Source: Enterocloster bolteae (GTDB taxonomy: Bacteria > Bacillota > Clostridia > Lachnospirales > Lachnospiraceae). From it: DNA of 48,911 nt. Both the position numbers and the translations under genes were made by a program. The stretch covers positions 1 to 48,911 of the forward strand of contig JAETNT010000029.1 in NCBI GenBank assembly GCA_021772025.1, given 5' to 3'. Of this stretch, positions 35,924 through 44,289 are shown piece after piece (the first letter of the stretch is position 1; every line of letters starts with the position of its first letter). The notes beneath the pieces were generated by a model. The model had not been told where the DNA came from. It did not search any database and saw nothing but the letters and a program-made list of their open reading frames with translations.

Positions 35924-36589
35924 ATGGATGAGAGAAATAGGCAGCAGATGATTCTGCAGATGATTAGGAAGGAAAAAATAGTTGCAATTGTAAGAGGTAT
36001 CCCATCCGGGCTGATCCTGGATACGGGACGGGCTCTGGCAGACGGCGGAATTTGCATGATGGAAGTCACCTTTGATCACAGCGGACCTGAGGGAATAAGG
36101 GAGACGCTCCATTCAATCGCATTGCTGAAGGAACACCTGTCCGAACGTATGCATATTGGCGCTGGTACGGTTCTCACAGCAGAGGAAGCAGAAGAGGCTT
36201 ATAGAAGCGGTGCAGAGTATATCATATCTCCTAATGTTGACAGAAGTGTGATTGAGAAGACAAAGGAACTGGGACTTATATCCATGCCTGGTGCATTTAC
36301 GCCTTCTGAGATTGTGGATGCGTATAATTATGGGGGCGATATCATCAAATTGTTTCCAGCAGGACTTTTAGGAGTATCCTACATAAAGGCGGTCCGTGGT
36401 CCACTATCCCACATTCCGATGGCAGCAGTGGGAGGCGTGACCCCGGAAAATATATGCCAGTTTACTGCCGCCGGTGTTGCCTGCTTTGGGATAGGGAGCA
36501 ATCTTGTAAACCAATCACTGACAGTCAGCCATGATTTTGAAAATCTGACTGAAAGGGCACTGGCTTTCCGGAACGCTTTGGGAGAATAG
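35924..36589 (+). CDS. eda: 2-keto-3-deoxy-6-phosphogluconate/galactonate aldolase
   Basis: 221 residues from ATG 35924, behind GGAGGATAGGATA; the ATG at 35897 would overlap the kinase and has no site. It is a class I aldolase TIM barrel of the Eda/DgoA type: IVAIVRGI near the start, GGICMMEVTFDHS with the catalytic Glu, HIGAGTVLTAEEAEEAYRSG, YIISPNVDRSVIE, MPGAFTPSEIVDAYNYGGDIIKLFPAG with the Schiff-base Lys, and MAAVGGVTPENICQF. It splits KDPG or KDPGal into pyruvate and glyceraldehyde 3-phosphate. With the DgoK-type kinase just upstream, the galacto form (DgoA activity) is as likely as Eda, so the gene symbol is only a family label. Confidence 0.9.
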   Translation: MDERNRQQMILQMIRKEKIVAIVRGIPSGLILDTGRALADGGICMMEVTFDHSGPEGIRETLHSIALLKEHLSERMHIGAGTVLTAEEAEEAYRSGAEYIISPNVDRSVIEKTKELGLISMPGAFTPSEIVDAYNYGGDIIKLFPAGLLGVSYIKAVRGPLSHIPMAAVGGVTPENICQFTAAGVACFGIGSNLVNQSLTVSHDFENLTERALAFRNALGE

Positions 36590-36616
36590 AAGTAAAGAAA
36601 GAATTGTCTTATGTAT

Positions 36617-36644
36617 GCCTTCGGTTATTAACCGGAGGCTTTTT
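36617..36644 (+). terminator. rho-independent terminator after the aldolase gene
   Basis: Stem GCCTTCGGTT (36617-36626) and AACCGGAGGC (36630-36639) with one G-T pair, loop ATT, then TTTTT. It ends the forward arm of the sugar-acid locus. Confidence 0.88.
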
Positions 36645-36727
36645 CTATGATTATTAAACGCCCTGAAAAATACTGGTTAATCAGAAAAACTAATTGATGT
36701 GTTGGTATAGTTAATTATTGTTAATGT

Positions 36728-36756
36728 TTGACAGTTTTATACGAAGGGGTTAAAAT
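36728..36756 (+). promoter_or_regulatory. sigma-A promoter for the GGDEF-EAL gene
   Basis: TTGACA (36728-36733), a perfect -35 box, 17 bases, then TAAAAT (36751-36756). It leaves a leader of about 150 bases before the start at 36917. I see nothing else in that leader apart from the ribosome binding site. Confidence 0.7.
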
Positions 36757-36916
36757 CATAGTTAGTGTTTATCTAAGCAGACATTAAACGGATGTTATCT
36801 CTGAATGACTTTTACACCATAAGGCTTATTTTAATCCCGCTGCTTTCTGATATCCGCTTTGGAATGTGGCATATACGGAACACGATAAATTTTAAAGTAC
36901 AAAGGAGGGGGATTAA

Positions 36917-39643
36917 ATGGGGAGGATAATCAGGAAATTAGGCGGGGTTTTTGTTCCAATCATTTTTTGCACAGCTCTTATATTTACAGCGCATATGTCA
37001 CTTGATTTAACGGATGATTTACAGGGGAATGCCAGGGTCATAAATTATATTGGTATCGTTCGGGGAGCAACACAGAGACTGATTAAAAAGGAATTGAATC
37101 ATGTACCGGATGACGAGTTGATTTATTTTCTGGATAACATATTGTCAGGACTTTCAAGCGGGAGTGATGAATTAAATCTGATAAAACTGGATAGCGAAGA
37201 ATTCCAAACCATGTTAATAGAAATGCAAAATGACTGGGAAGATATTAAAGCGCAGATATACAATTATCGGAAAGATCCTTCCAATCAGATGCTTTATGAA
37301 TTGAGTGAAGATTATTTTAGATTAGCCAATGATACAGTGTTTACGGCTGAAGAATATACGGAGCATACGGTACAGAATGCAAGAAAGTCACTGGTGATCA
37401 CCAATATTATATTTGGATTAATGGCTTTTGGCTGTTCTGTTTTTACCATTTGCCAGGAAAAGCGCCGGAAAAAATTAATTGAGGCTGAAAAGGAAAATAT
37501 AAAAAAGAGCGAGCAGTTGTCAAGAAGAGCCCAGGAGTTAATGGCGCCTATGAATGAGATATCAGAATTAATGTATGTCTCAGACATAAATACGTATGAA
37601 CTGCTGTTTGTCAATGAAGCGGGAAAGAGAATGTTTCAGATTGACGACAGCCAGCCGAATATAAAATGCTATAAAGTTTTACAGGGATTTGAAGAACCCT
37701 GTCCTTTTTGTACCAATAAGCTGCTTAAAGCGGATGAAACATATTCCTGGGAGTATACAAACCCTATAATAAAAAAACATTATCTTTTGAAAGACCGCCT
37801 GATTGAATGGGATGGACGCACAGTCCGGATGGAAATTGCTTTTGATATTACAGAAGCTAATAATGAAAAAAATGAATTAAAAAGAAGACTGAAAAGAGAT
37901 GATATACGCCTTGCATGTGTAAGGGAACTTTATAATAATCGCAACATACAAAGCGCAATCACAAAGGTTCTGCAATATATAGGAACACTGTTTTCGGCAG
38001 AACGTTCCTATGTTTTCCGGTTTCATGACCAGTATTATTCTAACATCGCAGAATGGTGTAAAGAAGGTGTTTTGCCACAAATAGACAATTTACAGAATAT
38101 CCCAATCGGTGATTATCAAGTATGGCTGGATGAGTTGGACAAGCACAAAAAGCTGGTTATTAATGATATTGAAGAAATAAAGGATACATTCCCGAAGGGC
38201 TATGAACTGCTTGTCCAACAGGGAATACGAAATATTATATGGGTACCCATGATGAAGAATGGAAAAGTAAATGGGTCAATAGGCCTGGATAATCAGGATT
38301 TGGGCCTGGCTGAAGTAGCGGTTCCATTTTTGCAGACTATCCAGTATTTTCTTTCTCTGACCATGCAGCGAAATGAAAATGAAACAATGTTATTTGAGAT
38401 GAGCCAAATAGACCGGTTAACTTCTTTTTACAATAGAAACCGTTTTATACAGGATGTATCTGAATTAAAAGAGTGCAAAGAATCTGTAGGAGTGGTCTAT
38501 TTAGATATTAATGGGCTTAAAGAGATTAATGATTCCTTTGGCCATGACACGGGGGATAAGATGATTAAGGAATGCGCTGATATTGTGAAAAACAGCGTTG
38601 ATTCAAAGTACCTTTACCGTATTGGCGGCGATGAGTTTGTAATAATTTATGTGGATATTACCGAGGAATCCTTTTGCGATAATGTTCAGCTGTTAAAAAA
38701 TGCTTTTGAGAAGAGCAAATGTCAGGCAGCCATAGGATGCAGATGGAATGAAGAATGCACTCATATTCAGGATATTATCAAAGAAGCGGATGAATTAATG
38801 TATGATGATAAAAAGCGGTTCTATCAGGGACACCATGCAACGGGCCGCTACAGGCATAATAATGACATACTGCGCTCCTTGGCTGAGCCTGATGTGCTAA
38901 ACGAAAAAATAGAGAATCATAATTTCAAAGTGTATTTGCAGCCTAAAATAAATGTGGATGATTGCAGGATGGTGGGTGCAGAAGCATTGATACGTTACCG
39001 GGATGAAAATGGAGCGATCATAGCACCAGATAAATTCATTCCAGTTTTAGAAGACACATACCTGATCAGTAAGATTGACTATTATGTATTTGAGGAGGTA
39101 TGCAAAACCCTGAGTATCTGGGCCAGGCAGGGGAAGTCTGCCGTTACAATCTCCAGTAATTTTTCAAAGCTCACTTTTATGGACGATCGTTTTATAAAAA
39201 GATTGGAAGAGATCAGCGACAAATATCATGTTCAAAGAAATTATTTGGAAATAGAGATTACTGAGAGCGCCAATTTTACAAATTTGGACACATTGGTAAC
39301 AAGAATCAATCAAATAAGAGATTCTGGATTCAGAGTTGCAATGGATGACTTTGGGGTGGAAAGTTCAAATTTAGCGCTGCTGTCATTAGTGAAATTCGAT
39401 ATATTAAAAATAGATAAAGGGTTTGTAAAAGATATTATTTCAAATAAAAGAGCACAGATAATAATTGGGATGATGACAAGAATGTGCAGTGAAATGGGAA
39501 TTCAGTTAGTTGCTGAAGGGATAGAGGACGGGCAGCAATTTGAGGTTCTAAGAGAATATGGTGTCAAAACTGTGCAGGGCTATTTGTTTAGCAGGCCTAT
39601 ATCAATTTCAGAGTATGAAGAAAAGTATATGCAGGGGCCCTGA
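36917..39643 (+). CDS. membrane-bound PAS-GAF-GGDEF-EAL cyclic-di-GMP turnover protein
   Basis: 908 residues from ATG 36917 after AAAGGAGGGGG. Two membrane helices (about 10-28 and 155-178) enclose a small extracellular helical domain. A PAS module (about 215-320) contains the Cys motif KCYKVLQGFEEPCPFC, close to those in HHK4. A GAF-type domain (about 335-490) follows (SAERSYVFRFHDQYYSN, IGLDNQDLGLAEV). The GGDEF domain has an intact GGDEF motif at 570-574, with VVYLDINGLKEINDSFGHDTGD before it. The EAL domain has EAL at 689-691, EIEITES, MDDFGVESSNLALLSL, LKIDKGFV, LVAEGIED and VQGYLFSRP, so the phosphodiesterase residues look complete. It could make or degrade c-di-GMP, with the balance set by its input domains. 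It stands alone between a terminator and convergent HHK6. Its sequence is visibly more AT-rich than its neighbours. Confidence 0.92.
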   Translation: MGRIIRKLGGVFVPIIFCTALIFTAHMSLDLTDDLQGNARVINYIGIVRGATQRLIKKELNHVPDDELIYFLDNILSGLSSGSDELNLIKLDSEEFQTMLIEMQNDWEDIKAQIYNYRKDPSNQMLYELSEDYFRLANDTVFTAEEYTEHTVQNARKSLVITNIIFGLMAFGCSVFTICQEKRRKKLIEAEKENIKKSEQLSRRAQELMAPMNEISELMYVSDINTYELLFVNEAGKRMFQIDDSQPNIKCYKVLQGFEEPCPFCTNKLLKADETYSWEYTNPIIKKHYLLKDRLIEWDGRTVRMEIAFDITEANNEKNELKRRLKRDDIRLACVRELYNNRNIQSAITKVLQYIGTLFSAERSYVFRFHDQYYSNIAEWCKEGVLPQIDNLQNIPIGDYQVWLDELDKHKKLVINDIEEIKDTFPKGYELLVQQGIRNIIWVPMMKNGKVNGSIGLDNQDLGLAEVAVPFLQTIQYFLSLTMQRNENETMLFEMSQIDRLTSFYNRNRFIQDVSELKECKESVGVVYLDINGLKEINDSFGHDTGDKMIKECADIVKNSVDSKYLYRIGGDEFVIIYVDITEESFCDNVQLLKNAFEKSKCQAAIGCRWNEECTHIQDIIKEADELMYDDKKRFYQGHHATGRYRHNNDILRSLAEPDVLNEKIENHNFKVYLQPKINVDDCRMVGAEALIRYRDENGAIIAPDKFIPVLEDTYLISKIDYYVFEEVCKTLSIWARQGKSAVTISSNFSKLTFMDDRFIKRLEEISDKYHVQRNYLEIEITESANFTNLDTLVTRINQIRDSGFRVAMDDFGVESSNLALLSLVKFDILKIDKGFVKDIISNKRAQIIIGMMTRMCSEMGIQLVAEGIEDGQQFEVLREYGVKTVQGYLFSRPISISEYEEKYMQGP

Positions 39644-39673
39644 TGCACCAGGAGGATATTCCAGCGGATGAAT

Positions 39674-39735
39674 TCAGGCTGCAGCAATGCGTTAATAAAG
39701 CAGGGATTGAAACTTTATTTCTTCCTGCAGCCTGA
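39674..39735. repeat. two-tier inverted repeat between convergent genes
   Basis: An outer perfect 11-base stem TCAGGCTGCAG (39674-39684) with CTGCAGCCTGA (39725-39735) encloses an inner seven-base stem AATAAAG (39694-39700) with CTTTATT (39713-39719). It lies between the stops of the GGDEF-EAL gene and HHK6. It could end transcription in both directions, although no strong T run follows directly. Confidence 0.45.
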
Positions 39736-39782
39736 GGGCCTGCAATGTTTTTGTGGACGGAACATAAATGCAGTAAACGGGG

Positions 39783-42341
39783 CTATATTAAATATCTTTT
39801 TAACATGCGGGTCAATTCCATAACGTCAATAGGCTTTGCAATATGAGCGTTCATACCGCATTCCAGGCAATGCTGTATATCATCCGAAAAAGCATCCGCA
39901 CTCATAGCAATAATTGGAACAGATAAGGCATCCGGATGATCCAGTCCCCTGATTGCTTTCGTGGCCTCATATCCTGTCATATGCGGCATCCTTATATCCA
40001 TGAGAATAGCATCGTAATATCCCTCGGGTGACTTTTGGAATTTATCCAGACAAATCTGGCCATCCTCGGCCCAATCCAATACCACTCCCAAATCAGATAA
40101 CAGCTCATTTGCAATCTCCCAGTTAAGTTCATTATCCTCGGCGAGAAGGATGCGGCGCCCGGACAGCTCCATACCCTGGTTCAATGTCCGGCTATTTGGT
40201 GTATCAACTCCCATATATTGGCGCAGCGCATAGAACAATGTGGATTTAAACAGAGGCTTGGAAATGAAGCCGCTGATACCCGCCTCCCGTGCTTCCGCTT
40301 CAAATTCGCTCCAGTCGTATGCAGAAATAAGCAGTATAGGTACTTCATCTCCTAAATTGCGCCGTAGTTCTCTGGCAACCTGAATCCCATTCATGCCAGG
40401 CAGTTTCCAATCTAACAGGATTATTTGATAATCGTCCCTTCTGCTGTGGTGTTGGATTACCAAATCTATGGCCTTTTCCCCGCTTAATGTCCATTCAGCT
40501 TTTATACCAATGGATTTCAGCGCATTCATAGCTGTTCTGCACAATAGCTCGTCATCGTCAACCACCAGCATATTCCAGGAAGGGAGCACCATATCCACCT
40601 CCATTGCGGCAGCTTTTTCAAAATCAAATGTAATACGGAATTCAGTACCTTTGCCAATTTCACTTTGAACCTCAATGCCTCCTTCCATCGCGTCTACAAT
40701 GTACTTTGTAATCGCCATTCCCAAACCTGCACCCTCTGTTTTATGTACCCTGGCACCATCTGCCCGGCTATAGGATTCATATATTTTTTTCAGAAAATCC
40801 TGTGACATGCCGATTCCATTATCCTTGACATTGATATGAATTCGGACATAGTTTTCTCCTTTTGGAGATTTTTCTTCAGAAAGGGATAATCGTATGGCTC
40901 CTCCCTCCGGTGTATACTTGGTTGCATTCGACAAGAGGTTCAATAATACCTGATTCAGGCGTACACCGTCGCACCATACATTTTCTGTTAATATATTATC
41001 AACATGAATATCAAAGGTTTGTTTTTTTGCCTTCACTTGTGGCTGCATAATGTTAACAATGCCTTCAGTAACTTCTTGCAAAGAAATCTGCTCGGTTGTT
41101 AACGTCAATTTACCACTTTCAATTTTAGACATATCTAAAACATCATTAATCAGCCCTAATAGATGTTTGCTGGACAATGTGATTTTTCTCAGACAACTCT
41201 GTACCTGTTCCCGGTCATCCATGTGGGCTGTTGCAATGGCGGTCATGCCTACTATTGCATTCATGGGGGTACGGATATCATGGCTCATATTGGCTAAAAA
41301 TTCACTTTTGGCCTTGCTGGACTCAAGTGCTGTCTGACGGGCCTTTTCCAGTTCATGCAGCTGAGAACGGGTCATGGAGTAATACCGAAGAAAAATCAAT
41401 GTCAAAATAAATAGAACAGAAGCGCAGGACAGCAACGTCATGACCATACGCTGACTGCTCAGACTGTTTATGGTATCGTCCAATATACCATAAGGCATTA
41501 CCGCTACCAAATACCATTCAGAATAAGGCAATGGTATGCCATAAATTTGCCGTTCTTCCCCATTCACTTCAAATGTGGCAGCATACTTTTTATGATCTTT
41601 CAGAGCAATACCAAATTCATCAATAGAATTTTCTTCAGATGAATCGTTTTCTGCAAGAGCAAGATGCTTTTGCAGCTCTTCAAAAAAAGGCCACAGTTCG
41701 GTGTTGGGATTTTGTATTACAAAACTGCCGTCCGGCCTGATAATATGGTAATACATCAGCTGCCCTTTATCCTCCAGGGAAAGAAAATCAGTGATGTATT
41801 CCAGCGGCACCGCTGCTATCAGGCCAGTGCTCATATCGCCATTCTGCATAGGATAAGCAGCATCAACACCAAATAATACCACTTCATTTTCATCTGAATC
41901 AACACCTACGGCAACTCGCTGTACACTCTGTAATAATGCTTCTACAAAAGGTTCTGGGTTGAGCGGCTGTATTGGGTGTCCGTAAAGAGTTTCGAAATTT
42001 CCCTCAGCAGAACAAAGCGCTAAATAGTCAAAATCCCTGACCTGTGCCCTGTAAATGAGTTCCTCATATAGTGCCTCTTTGTCGTTGTTATCTGTTGAAA
42101 CCACAGAAACAATGCCGCTGACCTGATCAAAACGCAATTTAATTACTGTTTCAAAGTGTCGGGACATTTGTTCATTCATTCCGGACATATAGATCTCTCC
42201 AACTTTGTAAACGGCCTTTCTGCTCTTTTGACTCATATAAATTCCCAGAATGCTGAAAATAACAATACTAAAGATAAGGAGCCCAATGAAGCTGTATATC
42301 AGAAATTGTATCGTAGTATCATTTTTTTGTCTGCCTGCCAT
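39783..42341 (-). CDS. HHK6: hybrid sensor histidine kinase with two receivers
   Basis: 852 residues from ATG 42339-42341, behind GGAGGAATAACGTCA. Membrane helix (about 12-32), Cache-like extracellular region of about 260 residues, helix 2 (VMTLLSCASVLFILTLIFL), HisKA with H354 in NMSHDIRTPMNAIVGM, and HATPase (NQVLLNLLSNATKY, KDNGIGM, GAGLGMAI). The first receiver is fully canonical: LVVDDDELL, LLDWKLPGMNG, LLISAYDW and SKPLFKSTL. The second is also canonical: RILLAEDNELN, LMDIRMPHMTG, IAMSADAF, AKPID. The layout is that of HHK1, and the linker after the first receiver shares the SKPLFKSTL / RKPIFKSTL motif with it, so the two are close paralogues. It is divergent from the double-GntR gene at 42518, with no binding-protein gene beside it. 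Confidence 0.9.
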   Translation of the reverse strand: MAGRQKNDTTIQFLIYSFIGLLIFSIVIFSILGIYMSQKSRKAVYKVGEIYMSGMNEQMSRHFETVIKLRFDQVSGIVSVVSTDNNDKEALYEELIYRAQVRDFDYLALCSAEGNFETLYGHPIQPLNPEPFVEALLQSVQRVAVGVDSDENEVVLFGVDAAYPMQNGDMSTGLIAAVPLEYITDFLSLEDKGQLMYYHIIRPDGSFVIQNPNTELWPFFEELQKHLALAENDSSEENSIDEFGIALKDHKKYAATFEVNGEERQIYGIPLPYSEWYLVAVMPYGILDDTINSLSSQRMVMTLLSCASVLFILTLIFLRYYSMTRSQLHELEKARQTALESSKAKSEFLANMSHDIRTPMNAIVGMTAIATAHMDDREQVQSCLRKITLSSKHLLGLINDVLDMSKIESGKLTLTTEQISLQEVTEGIVNIMQPQVKAKKQTFDIHVDNILTENVWCDGVRLNQVLLNLLSNATKYTPEGGAIRLSLSEEKSPKGENYVRIHINVKDNGIGMSQDFLKKIYESYSRADGARVHKTEGAGLGMAITKYIVDAMEGGIEVQSEIGKGTEFRITFDFEKAAAMEVDMVLPSWNMLVVDDDELLCRTAMNALKSIGIKAEWTLSGEKAIDLVIQHHSRRDDYQIILLDWKLPGMNGIQVARELRRNLGDEVPILLISAYDWSEFEAEAREAGISGFISKPLFKSTLFYALRQYMGVDTPNSRTLNQGMELSGRRILLAEDNELNWEIANELLSDLGVVLDWAEDGQICLDKFQKSPEGYYDAILMDIRMPHMTGYEATKAIRGLDHPDALSVPIIAMSADAFSDDIQHCLECGMNAHIAKPIDVMELTRMLKRYLI

Positions 42342-42394
42342 TGACGTTATTCCTCCCTAATGTGTAATCTCTTTCATGCCAATTTTACGGTTTT

Positions 42395-42424
42395 ATTATA
42401 AAGGTTATCTTTATCAACGTGCAA
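42395..42424 (-). promoter_or_regulatory. weak promoter candidate for HHK6
   Basis: On the reverse strand a perfect TATAAT (42395-42400) lies 18 bases from TTGCAC (42419-42424), about 55 bases before the HHK6 start. The -35 match is poor. Confidence 0.35.
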
Positions 42425-42468
42425 TACCCATATTGGTAAGGAGTGCAAATAGGTTACAGCTTTTCATG

Positions 42469-42497
42469 CTGACAAGTGTGGAACTTCATGATATAAT
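42469..42497 (+). promoter_or_regulatory. sigma-A promoter for the double-GntR gene at 42518
   Basis: CTGACA (42469-42474), 17 bases, perfect TATAAT (42492-42497), with GAGGAG and the start codon about 20 bases later. The transcript leader would be very short. Confidence 0.7.
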
Positions 42498-42517
42498 CCA
42501 GACAGAGGAGATACGAT

Positions 42518-43981
42518 ATGAAACCACAGGAAACAAAATTTACATTTGTATATAACGAAATTAAACAGCGCATTTTGGAGGGCCAGATACTTCCTGGAAA
42601 TTCTTTATTATCTTCAAGGATGTATTGCGAGCAGTTTCATGTAAGCAGATACACGATTAACCATGTTTTTGAAGCATTGCGGGAAGAAGGGCTGATTGAG
42701 ATTCAGCCCCGCCTTGCTCCAATCGTTGTTTCAGGAAAAGATACGCCTGATTCATTGAATACTGTTTTTGAAATTTTGAAGCAAAAGCAGACTATATTGC
42801 AGGTATATCAGACCTTTACGCTAATACTGCCACCCCTTTTTGTTTTTGCCCTGCAGGGCTGCGATGTGGAGATTATGCCGCACTATAAACAGGCTATGAA
42901 GGTACTGCGTTTGGGGCGCTTTACCGGCGGATGGCGTATTCCTTCTAATTTGGGATATGATATATTAAGGATAGGAGGAAATCCCTTATTCGGCGAACTT
43001 TATTCTGCATTTGGCCTTTACAATAAGTTTTCATTTTTCATAGAGGAATGCCCCTGTTTCAGGAAACACTTTTTACAGAAGCCTGCACCTGCGAACAGCG
43101 TTATTATAGACATATTAAAGGGCAAAGATCCGTCTGCAAAGCACCGCCAGTTATTAAATATGTATCAGGCTCTTACAGACTCCATTGAAAGCACACTAAA
43201 AAATTTAAGGGACACGACGCCTGAATGTCCTGTGCAAACGGGGGTGCCCTTTGCGTGGAATCCCATGCGCGGCCAGGATTATTATTACTCGAAGATTGTT
43301 GACGACCTGAATTTGAAAATCGGCCTTGGAGAATATTCGATTGGCATGTATCTTCCATATGAAAAGCAGCTGGCCGGACAGTATAATGTCTCTTTATCCA
43401 CTGTCAGAAAGGCATTGTCAGAACTGGAACAGAGAGGGTTCGTAAAAACATTAAATGGCAAAGGCACTATTGTTATAGAACCGGATGATACTAAAATTCA
43501 CCGGCTGGCTCTTAATTCCGGATATGTAGAAAAGGCATTGCGCTACCTTCATGCCCTGCAGCTCATGGCCCTGCTGATTCGCCCGGCGGCTTTGGAGGCA
43601 GCTTTGCGGTTCACCAGAGATGAGCTGGACGAGTTGGCGGACAGATTTACATCTCCCGGTTCCGCTTATCTGGCAGATATGTTGGAAGCCATACTAAAAC
43701 ATACCACACTGGAACCTTTATATGTTATATTATCTGAAACCAATCATCTTCTTGAATGGGGGCATCATTTTGCTTATTATCCGTCCAAGAGGCGTACACT
43801 TTCGCATCTCAATAAACAAGTTATCGCTGCGTTCCGGCAATTAAACCAGGGTAACGCGGATTCCTTTGCAGATGGTATAGCGGATTGCTACTGTTATATC
43901 TTGGTTTGTATGAAGAAGCATATGACAGAAAAATATAAGTTTTCTAACGCGTCTAATATTCGGATTCCTGAAAAATACTAA
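42518..43981 (+). CDS. regulator with two GntR-type winged helices (paralogue of the gene at 27288)
   Basis: 487 residues from ATG 42518, behind GAGGAGATACGAT. The first winged helix is at about 8-72 (FVYNEIKQRILEGQILPGNSLL, HVSRYTINHVFEALREEGLI) and the second at about 258-322 (KIVDDLNLKIGLGEYSIGMYLP, VSLSTVRKALSELEQRGFVK, GKGTIVI). The middle region (about 75-255) has a stretch, RIGGNPLFGELYSAFGLYNKF, that parallels the GNNLLFRLVWQIF stretch of the other double-GntR protein. The C-terminal 165 residues are helical with no domain that I recognise. Length and layout match the 481-residue paralogue, so these form one family. The second wing region looks like a standard GntR domain; the first is more divergent. 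Divergent placement with HHK6 suggests a functional link, inferred only. Confidence 0.8.
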   Translation: MKPQETKFTFVYNEIKQRILEGQILPGNSLLSSRMYCEQFHVSRYTINHVFEALREEGLIEIQPRLAPIVVSGKDTPDSLNTVFEILKQKQTILQVYQTFTLILPPLFVFALQGCDVEIMPHYKQAMKVLRLGRFTGGWRIPSNLGYDILRIGGNPLFGELYSAFGLYNKFSFFIEECPCFRKHFLQKPAPANSVIIDILKGKDPSAKHRQLLNMYQALTDSIESTLKNLRDTTPECPVQTGVPFAWNPMRGQDYYYSKIVDDLNLKIGLGEYSIGMYLPYEKQLAGQYNVSLSTVRKALSELEQRGFVKTLNGKGTIVIEPDDTKIHRLALNSGYVEKALRYLHALQLMALLIRPAALEAALRFTRDELDELADRFTSPGSAYLADMLEAILKHTTLEPLYVILSETNHLLEWGHHFAYYPSKRRTLSHLNKQVIAAFRQLNQGNADSFADGIADCYCYILVCMKKHMTEKYKFSNASNIRIPEKY

Positions 43982-44289
43982 CATTTTATATCCACATATG
44001 AAAAGCAGCTGATTCATTATGAACCAGCCTCTTTTTTTATTAAAAAGGCGGGAAGGTATATTTGAGCGGAAATCAAATAGTAAATTCCCTTCCGGCACAT
44101 TGGCGGTAAATTGGTCTTTAAGCAAAAGAAAGTTGATGATATAGTAAAACCATAAAGTTGATTCGCGGTAAGGCTTAGTAAGAAACACACAATGGACAGC
44201 GGATAATTCATGAATTATAAAACAAAAAAACAAGGCGCCATCATATGAATCTGATCACTTCTTATGAATGGTAATTAGGAGGTTTATCA
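43982..44289. other. intergenic region before the PTS operon
   Basis: This stretch of about 300 bases holds no gene that I can support. A GCC...TTTTT / AAAAA...GGC inverted repeat near 44028-44050 may end the double-GntR transcript. The strong AGGAGG site of the next gene lies at 44277-44282. I could not place a convincing promoter, catabolite-repression site or regulator site by eye, although the operon must start here. Confidence 0.4.

Noticed and set aside
36757..36916. c-di-GMP riboswitch before the GGDEF-EAL gene
   Set aside because: The leader lacks the conserved GCAAA and GGGACGCAAAGCC-like segments of class I, and I could not fit a class II fold.
43841..44233. 130-codon reverse frame at the end of the double-GntR gene
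   Set aside because: Half is antisense to that gene, it has no start signal, and no family is recognised.
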